Made by a program: the position numbers and the translations under genes | Part shown: one piece after another, positions 27,646 through 35,907 of the stretch | Numbering within the stretch: the stretch's first letter is position 1 | Layout of the letters: each line of letters starts with the position of its first letter | Assembly (NCBI GenBank): GCA_947244325.1 | Contig: CAMXJY010000006.1 | Coordinates: 53,591 to 117,590, forward strand | From: an uncultured Clostridium sp. | GTDB taxonomy: Bacteria > Bacillota > Clostridia > TANB77 > CAG-508 | DNA: 64,000 nucleotides | Direction: 5' to 3' | The notes under the pieces: model-generated | Seen by the model: only the letters and a program-made list of their open reading frames with translations | Databases searched by the model: none | What the model was told of the DNA's origin: nothing

Positions 27646-28305
27646 ATGAGAAAAAAAGATCCAGATAGTTTAAATAAAAGAGAAAAAGCAATACTAAAAT
27701 TTATTGAAAAACAAGTAAATATAAATGGATATCCACCATCTGTTAGAGAAATAGGAAAAGCAGTAGATTTAAAATCAACAGCTACTGTACATGGATATTT
27801 AGCATCTTTAGAGAAAAAAGGATATATCAAAAAAGAAAGTCAAAAAGGAAGAACATTAAAATTAATAAAAGGTGGGGCATTAGAAGGAGAGCAAGTTTCA
27901 TTTGATAAAGAAGCATATTCAAGTAAAGAAATGGTAGATGTACCAGTAGTGGGGAAAATTACTGCAGGAGAGCCAATTTTAGCTGTTGAAAATGTAACAG
28001 ATACATTCCCAATCCCATTAGATTTTGTTGGAACAGGAGAAAGCTTCATGTTAACAGTTAGAGGAGAAAGTATGATAGAAGCTGGAATATTAGATGGTGA
28101 TTACATATTAGTTAGAAAACAAAATACAGCACATAATGGAGAAATAGTAGTAGCATTAATAGGGGAAGAGGCTACGGTAAAAACTTTCTATAAAGAAAAA
28201 GATCATATCAGATTACAACCAGAAAATTCTACAATGGATCCAATAATAGTACCTAATTGTGAAATCTTAGGAAAAGTATCAGGTGTGTTTAGAAAGATAA
28301 GATAA
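27646..28305 (+). CDS. lexA: SOS repressor LexA
   Basis: 219 residues from ATG 27646 (GGGGTG 5 nt upstream); an in-frame ATG four codons earlier is an alternative. N-terminal winged helix (residues about 10-70: KREKAILKFIEKQ, GYPPSVREIGKAV, TATVHGYLASLEKKGYI). C-terminal S24 peptidase: self-cleavage site in GKITAGEPI, nucleophile Ser in VRGESMIEAGILDGDY, general-base Lys in EEATVKTFYK. It represses DNA-damage genes until RecA triggers autocleavage. A shared terminator separates it from the convergent folC. Confidence 0.96.
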   Translation: MRKKDPDSLNKREKAILKFIEKQVNINGYPPSVREIGKAVDLKSTATVHGYLASLEKKGYIKKESQKGRTLKLIKGGALEGEQVSFDKEAYSSKEMVDVPVVGKITAGEPILAVENVTDTFPIPLDFVGTGESFMLTVRGESMIEAGILDGDYILVRKQNTAHNGEIVVALIGEEATVKTFYKEKDHIRLQPENSTMDPIIVPNCEILGKVSGVFRKIR

Positions 28306-28313
28306 AGGGGCTG

Positions 28314-28366
28314 TAAAAAAAGTCACATGAAAAAAATGAGTGAATTTTTTTATGTGACTTTTTTTG
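28314..28366. terminator. Bidirectional terminator between lexA and folC
   Basis: AAAAAAAGTCACAT ... ATGTGACTTTTTTT with an inner A7/T7 pair; T runs on both strands. It overlaps the 3' end of folC. Confidence 0.85.
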
Positions 28367-29681
28367 CAAGTTTATATGTATAAAAACTTCCTACAATAAA
28401 ATTAACATCAGAATTAACGTTTTTTACAGCACTTTCAAAATCATCAGTTATTATATTGCAATAGTTTGAATATTGCTTAGCATAGTCAAATAAGGTTTCT
28501 TTTGATAAATATTTTTCTTCTTTTGTTCCATCAGTTAAAATAATTTTAGAGTTTTTAAAATTTGTACATAATTTGTCTAAAATAGTTTTATAATCTTTAT
28601 TTTTAATTATAGAAACAATAAAGCATATAGAAGTTATGTTTCCAAAATAATCTTTTACTGTTTCTATAAAATTATCAATAGCATTTTCATTATGAGCTCC
28701 ATCAAATATTATGCTAGGATTATCTGATAAAGTTTCAAATCTTGCAGGATGAATAATTGAGACCAAAGCACCTTTTATAGCATTTTCAGAAATTTTAAAG
28801 TTTTGTTTTCTTAAAATTTCTATAGTTTCTAAAACTACACTTGCATTTTCGATTTGTTTTTTTCCAAGTAAATTCAATTTTATATTTTTAAAATTTTTAT
28901 AATCAAAACTTTGATATAAATTAATGTTATTATTTAAACTATTAATATTATAATTATTTTCAATTGTAGTATCTAAACTAATATTCGTAGTGTTGTTAAT
29001 ATTTATATTTGATATATCTGATTTTTTTATAACATGAAGTAAGTTAGATTTTTGCCTGCAAACATCTTCTATTATAGGAGTTACAATATTCTTTTCAAAT
29101 ATAACTGTTTCACAATTTTGTTTTATAATACCAGCTTTTTGATTTGTAATTTCTTCTATAGTGTTTCCTAAAATATTTGTATGGTCTATTGATATACTTC
29201 CAAAAACAGAAATTGATGATTCTATAATATTTGTACAATCATACATACCACCAAGTCCGACTTCTAAAATGACAATATCACATTTTTGGGAATAAAAATA
29301 TAATAAAGCAAGTGAAGTTTCAACTTCAAAACGAGAAGGTTTTTTATTGAATGTAGATATATATTGATTAACAAAAGCATCTATTTGAGGTATAAAGGTT
29401 TTTTCATCACTTTTTGAAAAAAAGTGATTATTTATGCAAATTGCCTCATTTGCAGTAATTAGATATGGCGAAATATATTTTCCAACAGTATATCCAGAAA
29501 GTATAAGTGTTTTATTTAACATTTCACAAATACTTCCTTTACCATTAGTACCTGCTACATGAATAAATTTTAATGATTTTTGTGGGTTATTAAGCTTTTC
29601 CATAAACCAAGTCATTGCTTCTAAGTCAGGTTTATCTGAAGTCATAAATTCAAATTTTGATAAATAAGTATCTAAAGTCAT
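28350..29681 (-). CDS. folC: Folylpolyglutamate synthase / dihydrofolate synthase
   Basis: 443 residues, Mur-ligase superfamily. The P-loop is HVAGTNGKGSICEMLNKTL (about residue 42), followed by the ISPYL motif and the omega-loop region. VILEVGLGGMYDCTN holds the catalytic Glu, and SIDHTNILGNTIEEITNQKA and IFDGAHNENAI are conserved. It adds glutamate to folates, trapping them in the cell. It ends the minus-strand unit mutS2-folT-ecfA-ecfT-folC, which links folate import with retention. A low-complexity Asn/Ile insert sits near residues 230-265. Confidence 0.95.
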   Translation of the reverse strand: MTLDTYLSKFEFMTSDKPDLEAMTWFMEKLNNPQKSLKFIHVAGTNGKGSICEMLNKTLILSGYTVGKYISPYLITANEAICINNHFFSKSDEKTFIPQIDAFVNQYISTFNKKPSRFEVETSLALLYFYSQKCDIVILEVGLGGMYDCTNIIESSISVFGSISIDHTNILGNTIEEITNQKAGIIKQNCETVIFEKNIVTPIIEDVCRQKSNLLHVIKKSDISNININNTTNISLDTTIENNYNINSLNNNINLYQSFDYKNFKNIKLNLLGKKQIENASVVLETIEILRKQNFKISENAIKGALVSIIHPARFETLSDNPSIIFDGAHNENAIDNFIETVKDYFGNITSICFIVSIIKNKDYKTILDKLCTNFKNSKIILTDGTKEEKYLSKETLFDYAKQYSNYCNIITDDFESAVKNVNSDVNFIVGSFYTYKLAKKVT

Positions 29682-29757
29682 GAGAAATCTCCTTAAAATA
29701 AATAAGAGTAAAATTATAGATATTATAATATATATAAATTACTTTTATCAATTGTTA

Positions 29758-30324
29758 TTATTCTGAAAATCCTTTTGCTTTTAATGCAAGCTCCATATCA
29801 TTTGTTTTTTTGAAAATTGATGTTAATATAATTTTTGAAGTGTATTTTAATCCTTGAATAGAAGATATCTTGCATGCTTTTGATGCAAGAGAATTTCTTA
29901 TTTGAGTTAATTCTTGTAGTATAGTTGGAATAAATATTATAGCTATATTGATAATTAAACTAATGTCTGAAGGATTTATACCAAATATTTTTAACGGACT
30001 AAAAAGTAATTCTATAGTTTTAATAATTCTAGTTGTGCCAAAAGAGTATTTGAAAATAAAAGTTATATTGCAAACTATAATTAATTTATATGCAATTAAT
30101 AAAGCCTTAAAAGGCTCTCCAAAAAATAAATTTATTATACTTGTAATTATAATAAAAGGAGTTAAAAATAATATATTTGATATCATTTTTTTAAAAGGTA
30201 TTTTTAAGCAAAACATTAAAACAATATTTAAAATTAAAAATATTGTTTGAATTGTTATATTATTAATTGCAAATATTAAAAATGCATATATTAAAAAAGT
30301 AATAAATAATATTAAATCTATCAA
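29758..30324 (-). CDS. ecfT: ECF transporter T component
   Basis: 188 residues, shorter than the usual 250-265. Four to five hydrophobic helices, then a coupling helix region ending NDMELALKAKGF, which matches the second Ala-Arg-Gly-type motif that contacts the ATPases (here AKG). ISSIQGL and NSLASKACKI resemble the first coupling motif. It couples ATP hydrolysis to the substrate-binding S component. Spacing to ecfA (108 bp, holding a family 1 repeat) and folC (76 bp) is compatible with one transcript. Confidence 0.85.
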   Translation of the reverse strand: MIDLILFITFLIYAFLIFAINNITIQTIFLILNIVLMFCLKIPFKKMISNILFLTPFIIITSIINLFFGEPFKALLIAYKLIIVCNITFIFKYSFGTTRIIKTIELLFSPLKIFGINPSDISLIINIAIIFIPTILQELTQIRNSLASKACKISSIQGLKYTSKIILTSIFKKTNDMELALKAKGFSE

Positions 30325-30339
30325 ATTTTTCTCCTTTTT

Positions 30340-30395
30340 TTATTTTATAGTAAATTGCTCTGCACTTCCTATAAAATAAGGGTTCACCAATATTT
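30340..30395 (+). repeat. Family 1 dispersed palindromic repeat
   Basis: TTATTTTATAGTAAATTGCT, CTGCACTTCC, TATAAAATAA, GGGTTCACCAATATTT, within the ecfA-ecfT spacer. Confidence 0.65.
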
Positions 30396-30432
30396 AAAAA
30401 TTAACAAAGAATAAATTTACATTTTATTATAA

Positions 30433-31239
30433 TTAAATTTTTAATAGTTGTTTTATTAAAGTATCTATTGAAAAATCTTTTAAATCAATTGAAACACCAT
30501 TTTCGTGTAATTTAGAAATAATAGAAATTATTCCAGGTACTTCAAAATCTTTTAGGTTTTGTAATTTTAAAAATAAATCTTCTTTTTTAAAACAATTAGT
30601 AATTTTTCCGTTATCAAATACAATTATTTTATCGGCAAGTAGAATTTCATCAATAAAATTAGTAACAAAAATAATTGTAATACCACTGCTTTTTAAAGAT
30701 TTTAATACTTCATATATAGAATTCTTACTCATAGGGTCAAGCATTGTTGTAGGCTCGTCTAATATTAAGAAATTAGGATTTATAGCTAAGCTTGAAGCTA
30801 TTGCTATTTTTTGTTTTTGACCTAAAGAAAGTTCTTGAGTAGATGAATTTTTATATTCTAGCATGTTCACTTTTTTTAAAGCTTCATCTATCCTAAAATC
30901 AAATTCAGAGTAGGGAACACCTAAATTTTTTAGAGAAAATGCTATATCATCATATACTTTATCAAATAATATTTGATTTTCGGGATTTTGAAAAACGATT
31001 CCAATATTTTTTCTAATTTCTAGGAAGTTCTTTTTATTACTTAAATCTATATTATTTATAAAAATATTTCCATTTTTGAATTTTGTAAGTCCTGCTAAAA
31101 TTTTGGTAAAGGTAGATTTACCAGAACCATTTTTTCCGATTATGCATACAAATTCATTATCTTCTATTTTTAAATTAATATCTGAAATGTTAAAGTTTCC
31201 AGTTTTATATTTGTAGTTTAAATTTTTTATTTCTATCAT
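30433..31239 (-). CDS. ecfA: ECF transporter ATPase component
   Basis: 268 residues. Walker A GKNGSGKSTFTKILAG, Q loop FQNPENQILFDKVYDDI (the N-P-E-N/D-Q motif is typical of EcfA), signature LSLGQKQKIAIASSLA, Walker B PNFLILDEPTTMLDP. Most Firmicutes encode two paralogous ATPases (EcfA and EcfA'); only one is present in this unit, so it either works as a homodimer or pairs with an ATPase encoded elsewhere. The substrate is inferred from adjacent folT. Confidence 0.9.
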   Translation of the reverse strand: MIEIKNLNYKYKTGNFNISDINLKIEDNEFVCIIGKNGSGKSTFTKILAGLTKFKNGNIFINNIDLSNKKNFLEIRKNIGIVFQNPENQILFDKVYDDIAFSLKNLGVPYSEFDFRIDEALKKVNMLEYKNSSTQELSLGQKQKIAIASSLAINPNFLILDEPTTMLDPMSKNSIYEVLKSLKSSGITIIFVTNFIDEILLADKIIVFDNGKITNCFKKEDLFLKLQNLKDFEVPGIISIISKLHENGVSIDLKDFSIDTLIKQLLKI

Positions 31240-31307
31240 AATTAATCCTTTTTAGAGTTTTATAGTATAAAAGATTGTTATATAAATAATTAGTGTAAAA
31301 TCTTTAA

Positions 31308-31838
31308 TTAATCCTCTGTATATAAGTATTTTTCTGATAGTGGTTTTATATATTTTGATAAGAAATATATTACAATTACTTGAATAGGTAACATTATTAA
31401 TTTTGTAGTTAATCTACCAATCATTACAGCAATAAAAGCATTTCCATATAAGAAATGAAGCATTGCACTCATAATTAAAAGTTCTATAATTCCAAGAACT
31501 ATAATACTACTTAATATAAGTCTTACAAGTAATTTTTTTCCAGTGTAAAGTTCAGTTTTATTATATAAAAATAATCCATATACAAGTCCAACTAAAGCTT
31601 GAATAATAGTAAACCCTACAAAATATTCACCAAAAGGGAATAGGAGTGCTCCAATTAAATCTCCAAGAGCTGCTATTAAGCAAGAATATACAGGACCTAA
31701 AATATAGGCTGATATCATAATAGGTAAAAAGCTAAGACTTATTACAAGTATTGGTGTTTTTATAGAAACAAATCTTGATAGTACAATTAATATTCCAAGT
31801 AATAGTCCAGATAATATTATTTTTTTGGTTTTAGACAT
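31308..31838 (-). CDS. folT: ECF transporter S component, folate-specific (FolT type)
   Basis: 176 residues, six membrane helices, near-universal S-component size. The start SKTKKIILSGLLLGILIVLS and the LGDLIGALLFPFGEYFVGFT segment match the folate (FolT) group. Neighbouring folC in the same unit supports folate. It binds the vitamin and topples in the membrane with EcfT/EcfA. AAGGAGG lies about 30 nt upstream, beyond a small hairpin (GTATGAT/ATCATAC), so the ribosome binding site may be brought closer by that structure. No THF riboswitch was recognised. Confidence 0.85.
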   Translation of the reverse strand: MSKTKKIILSGLLLGILIVLSRFVSIKTPILVISLSFLPIMISAYILGPVYSCLIAALGDLIGALLFPFGEYFVGFTIIQALVGLVYGLFLYNKTELYTGKKLLVRLILSSIIVLGIIELLIMSAMLHFLYGNAFIAVMIGRLTTKLIMLPIQVIVIYFLSKYIKPLSEKYLYTED

Positions 31839-31903
31839 AATAATTTTTTGTATGATATTTAATAATCATACATTCCTCCTTATATTAAATTTTAAATATT
31901 TTC

Positions 31904-34249
31904 TTATTTTAATTCTACAATTGTTGCACCCATTTCACCTTCACCAAATGTACCAACTCTAAAAGTTTTTACATGAGGATGAGTTTTTAAAAATTTATGA
32001 ATTCCAGCACGTAGCGCACCAGTTCCTTTTCCATGAATTATTCTAATTGAGACAAGACCTGCAATATAACAATTATCTAAATATTTATCAATTTCAAAGC
32101 AAGCTTCATCAACTGTTTTTCCAAGTACATTAATTTCTGGTGAAATATCTTTTATTTTTAAATCTTTCCTAATAAAATTACAGTTAGATGTTATTTTTTT
32201 TGTGTCAGTTTTAGTTTCTTTTAATTCCAAATCATTAATTTCAAAAAACATTTTTCCTAAATCAAGTTGAACTTGAATTTTACCAGATTTAGATATTGAT
32301 AAAATAGTACCAGATTGATTTAATTTTGGAATAAATACAGTTTGACCATTTTGTAATTCTTCTAAAGAAAGTTTTTTAGAAGAATTTTTATTATCAAGAT
32401 TAATAATATTTAAGTCATCTATTTTTTTATTTAATTTGTTTCTTAATTTATTTGATTCTTTATTACTAGAAGAATTTTCAATTTCTTTAATAATATCATT
32501 TGCATCTTCTTTAGCTTCAAGTAGAATATCTCTAGCATTTTGTTTTGCTTTATTAATAATATCTTTTTCCTCTTGTTTTAATTTTGAAAAATCAAATTCA
32601 AGAGAATGTTTTAAATCTTCTATTTTTTTAGAATTTTCGATAGTTTTTTGCTTTTCAGCTTCTATAGTACGTTTATCTTCATAAATATTTGTAAGTAATT
32701 CTTCAATATTTATTTTATCTTGCTCAATAAATTCTTTAGCTCTATCAATTATTTCTTCTGATATACCAAGTTTTCTACTGATAGCGAAAGCATTACTTGT
32801 TCCAGGAACTCCTAATAACAATTTGTAAGTAGGAGATAGGGTTTCTAAATCAAATTCAACACTAGCGTTTTCAAAACCTTCTGTAACTAAAGCAAAATGT
32901 TTTATTTCAGGATAGTGAGTAGTTGAAAGTGTAAGAGCATTTAAAGAATTCAATTTTTCTAAAATGCTTATTGCTAAGCTAGAGCCTTCTACAGGGTCAG
33001 TTCCAGAGCCAAGCTCATCTATTAATATAAAACTATTTTCTGTTGCTTCTTTTAAAATATTTGCAATATTTGTCATATGTGATGAAAATGTACTTAAAGA
33101 ATCACTAATACTTTGATCATCACCAATATCAGCAAAAATATTATCACAAATAAAAATACTACTTCCTTCTTTTGCAGTGATATGAAGTCCACTAATAGCC
33201 ATAAGCATTAGAAGTCCAGCAGTTTTTAGTGTTACTGTTTTTCCACCAGTATTTGGACCAGTTATAATTAAACTATTATATGAATCACCAATTTTAATAT
33301 CATTTTTAACAGCTAGTTTAGTATCAATTAAAGGATGCCAAGCTTGTAATAAATTAATAGTTTTAGTATCATTTATTATAGGTTCACAAGCATTTAATGA
33401 GTTAGAGTATTTTGCTTTTGCAAAAATAAAATCAATAAGACCTATTAAATTAGCATCATTTTCTATGTTTGGTATAATATCAAAAAATAGTGATGTAAGT
33501 TTTTGCAATATTTTTTCTATTTCAATATGTTCATCATTTTTTAGACTGTTTAAGTCATTGTTTAAATCAAAAATCGCGATAGGCTCAACAAAAACAGTAG
33601 AACCACTTGAAGATATATCATGTATAAATCCTTTAATTTCTTGACGATATTCATTTTTTACAGGAATTACAAAACGCCCAGAACGCATAGTAATAACAGC
33701 TTCTTGAACGTATTTAGAATGTAAGAAAGAATTAAGCTTTGAACGTATTTCTTGTTCTTTACTACGAAGACTTTTACGAATATTATTTAATTCTTTTGAT
33801 GCATCATCAGAAATTGTGTTTTCATCTATAATGGCAGTAAAAATAGCTTTTTCAATAGATGGATTTATATATAAGTTGTTAAACAATCCATTAAGATTAG
33901 TAAATTCGGACATATCAATTTCAGTACTAAAAAAATAATCTTTTAGATTTGATGATATTTTTAAAATAGAAGCTAAATCTAATAATTGTTTAGCATTTAA
34001 AAATAAACTACTATTTAATTTTTTTAAATGTTCAGTTATATCTTCAATTTCAGCAACTGGAATAGAACCTTTTCTATATAGTAAAATAGAGGCTTCTGTT
34101 GTTTGCTTTTGTGATTTTATAATTTCTGTTTTAGAAGATAATGGTTTTAAATTATCAATATAATTTTTACCAATGTATGTAATTGAATAATTTTTTAAAA
34201 TATCACAAACTTTATTAAATTCTAATTTTTCTATAGTTTTTAAATTCAT
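31904..34249 (-). CDS. mutS2: Endonuclease MutS2
   Basis: 781 residues from ATG 34247-34249, 8 nt after AAAGGA; upstream in-frame codons lack a site. MutS-like core with Walker A IITGPNTGGKTVTLKT (about residue 330) and Walker B NSFILIDELGSGTDPVEGS. A long coiled coil spans about 515-625. The KOW-like segment is followed by a C-terminal Smr nuclease domain with GKTVDEACFEIDKYLD, IIHGKGTGALR and EGEMGATIV. It suppresses homologous recombination and acts in ribosome rescue in Bacillus. It heads the folate transport unit; a functional link is not evident. Confidence 0.95.
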   Translation of the reverse strand: MNLKTIEKLEFNKVCDILKNYSITYIGKNYIDNLKPLSSKTEIIKSQKQTTEASILLYRKGSIPVAEIEDITEHLKKLNSSLFLNAKQLLDLASILKISSNLKDYFFSTEIDMSEFTNLNGLFNNLYINPSIEKAIFTAIIDENTISDDASKELNNIRKSLRSKEQEIRSKLNSFLHSKYVQEAVITMRSGRFVIPVKNEYRQEIKGFIHDISSSGSTVFVEPIAIFDLNNDLNSLKNDEHIEIEKILQKLTSLFFDIIPNIENDANLIGLIDFIFAKAKYSNSLNACEPIINDTKTINLLQAWHPLIDTKLAVKNDIKIGDSYNSLIITGPNTGGKTVTLKTAGLLMLMAISGLHITAKEGSSIFICDNIFADIGDDQSISDSLSTFSSHMTNIANILKEATENSFILIDELGSGTDPVEGSSLAISILEKLNSLNALTLSTTHYPEIKHFALVTEGFENASVEFDLETLSPTYKLLLGVPGTSNAFAISRKLGISEEIIDRAKEFIEQDKINIEELLTNIYEDKRTIEAEKQKTIENSKKIEDLKHSLEFDFSKLKQEEKDIINKAKQNARDILLEAKEDANDIIKEIENSSSNKESNKLRNKLNKKIDDLNIINLDNKNSSKKLSLEELQNGQTVFIPKLNQSGTILSISKSGKIQVQLDLGKMFFEINDLELKETKTDTKKITSNCNFIRKDLKIKDISPEINVLGKTVDEACFEIDKYLDNCYIAGLVSIRIIHGKGTGALRAGIHKFLKTHPHVKTFRVGTFGEGEMGATIVELK

Positions 34250-34595
34250 AATAAAATCCTTTATTGTTTTCCACATGTATTTGATAAATTGTGTATTAAA
34301 GTTACTTTTATTTTATAGTTGATGAAATTAAACTTTTATAAAATAAAAGTTTGATTAGTAAATGTGGATATTTTTCGTTTAATATAATAACATAAAAAAG
34401 CTCAAAAATAAAGTGATTTGTAAACTTTAAATTAATTATATTATTTTAGTATAAATTATAGTTAGATATTTATTATAATAATATAAAAATTTTATTTATA
34501 ATTGTAGAGCATTTATAAAGATGATAAAATAATTTTATAAAATTTTGTAACAAATTTATTTTTTTATACACTAATAAAGTGAAAGGAGGAAGCCT
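34250..34595. other. Divergent intergenic region mutS2 / sigma factor
   Basis: No gene. It contains an inverted repeat at about 34309-34351 (CTTTTATTTTATA / TATAAAATAAAAG arms, core unlike family 1) and otherwise AT-rich sequence. A TTGTAA-N16-TACACT just upstream of 34596 might drive the sigma gene, but ECF genes often use their own sigma type. Confidence 0.5.
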
Positions 34596-35091
34596 ATGCA
34601 GAATATTGAAGAGATTTATAAAAAATATTCAAAAACAGTTTACAAATACATATTCTGCTTAAGTCGGAAATAAAGAACTTTCTGAAGAAATAGTTCAAGA
34701 CACTTTTTTAGTTGCTGTAAAAGATATAGATAAATTTGAAGGAAAATGCAAAATAAGTACATGGCTTTGTCAGATAGCAAAAAATATTTGGTATCAAAAT
34801 TTAAGAAAAGAAAAAAAGTGTAATAAAATACCAATAGAAGATGTAAAAGATAATATTTTATTTGAAGAACAAATTGAGGATATGATTTGCGAAAAAGAAA
34901 GTAAAATAGAATTATTCAAAAAAATACAGAAATTAGATGAAGATACTAGAAATGTTATATATTTAAGAATTTTTGGGAATTTGAATTATGAAGAAATAGG
35001 AGAGATTATGAATAGAACATCGAGTTGGGCAAGAGTTGTTTATTTTCGTGGAAAGCAAAAATTGAAGGAGGAAGATTATGAAGGAATGTGA
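34596..35091 (+). CDS. ECF sigma factor, reading frame broken by +1 shift at a CGG codon
   Basis: AAAGGAGG lies 7 nt before ATG 34596. The first 23 codons (MQNIEEIYKKYSKTVYKYIF then CLS) are followed by CGG at 34665-34667 and TAA six bases later. Skipping the C gives GGA AAT AAA and continues as GNKELSEEIVQDTFLVAV, the sigma region 2 core, then STWLCQIAKNIWYQNLR and region 4 (LNYEEIGEIMNRTSSWARVV). The corrected product is 164 residues, the normal ECF size. The downstream anti-sigma gene is intact and overlaps by 14 nt, arguing that the sigma factor is still produced. Without the shift only a 25-residue peptide or an internally started region 4 fragment would be made. Confidence 0.85.
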
Positions 35092-35749
35092 TATAGTACA
35101 AGATTTAGTATTTGGATATAATGATGGAACATTGAAAGAAGGCTCAAAAGAATTTGTTGAAAATCATTTAAAAGAATGTGAAAAATGTAACAAAATTTAT
35201 GAAGAGATAAAAGATGATAAAACAGAAGAGGATATACCTGAAATTGATTATTTAAAGAAAATAAATAAAAAGGGAAAAAAGAAAAATTTAATAATAATTA
35301 TATTATCAATATTAGTAGTAATTGCAGTTTTTATTAGTATAGTTGCATTTATAAATTATTATAATAAAGCAAGAGTTGAGATTTTTTTAGAGGATGATAT
35401 AGAGAATAATCAAATACAAGATATAAAAGGTGCAATATATGAAATAGATGAAAATGCACAGATTACTTATAACTCAAAAGAAGATTTATTAAAACAAATG
35501 AAGGAAAGAATGGGGAATACAGAATTATTAGCTGGATATGAGGGAGAAAATAATATTTTTCCAGCAAGTTTAATAGTTAAATCATCTAAAATGAATAGTC
35601 ATAAAAAAATGGAGGATAAAGTTAAGGAAATGAGGGGAGTAAAATCAATAACTAGAACGAGAGTAAATCCATATGAATTATTATTTGCTGAAATATATGC
35701 TAAATATTTTTATTCTCCAAGTGAGGGAGTAGTTGTGTATGAGAAATAA
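35078..35749 (+). CDS. Anti-sigma factor with zinc-finger and FtsX-type extracellular domain
   Basis: 223 residues; GGAGGAAG lies 6 nt before the ATG, overlapping the sigma gene. N-terminal zf-HC2 type motif (VENHLKECEKCNKIYEEI: H-x3-C-x2-C). A basic stop and one membrane helix follow (NLIIIILSILVVIAVFISIV, about residues 70-92). The outer part, residues about 100-195, resembles the FtsX extracellular domain: VEIFLEDDIENNQIQDIKGAI, YNSKEDLLKQMKERMG, ELLAGYEGENNIFPASLIVK and KVKEMRGVKSI. FtsX relays divisome signals to peptidoglycan hydrolases, so this anti-sigma factor may sense cell-wall partners through a borrowed domain. The sigma partner is directly upstream. Confidence 0.85.
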   Translation: MKECDIVQDLVFGYNDGTLKEGSKEFVENHLKECEKCNKIYEEIKDDKTEEDIPEIDYLKKINKKGKKKNLIIIILSILVVIAVFISIVAFINYYNKARVEIFLEDDIENNQIQDIKGAIYEIDENAQITYNSKEDLLKQMKERMGNTELLAGYEGENNIFPASLIVKSSKMNSHKKMEDKVKEMRGVKSITRTRVNPYELLFAEIYAKYFYSPSEGVVVYEK

Positions 35750-35852
35750 AATCTTATTAATTAGAAATTGAAAAATACTGACACCTTAAAATGAGCTGGA
35801 GTTATGAATAATTACAGGAATTGTGCTTAAGAAATTGTAATGAATGATAAAA

Positions 35853-35878
35853 TTAGAGTAGTCAAAAGGCTACTCTAA
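35853..35878. terminator. Bidirectional terminator
   Basis: TTAGAGTAG / CTACTCTAA stem between two convergent units, with A/T runs on both sides. Confidence 0.65.
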
Positions 35879-35907
35879 AAATTTGATTATGTAGATTAAT
35901 TTTATGA

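Noticed and set aside
34665..34671. prfB-like programmed frameshift context
   Set aside because: No upstream Shine-Dalgarno-like stimulator or slippery CUUUGA is shared among the six sites; the only common element is CGG followed by a base completing a Gly codon.
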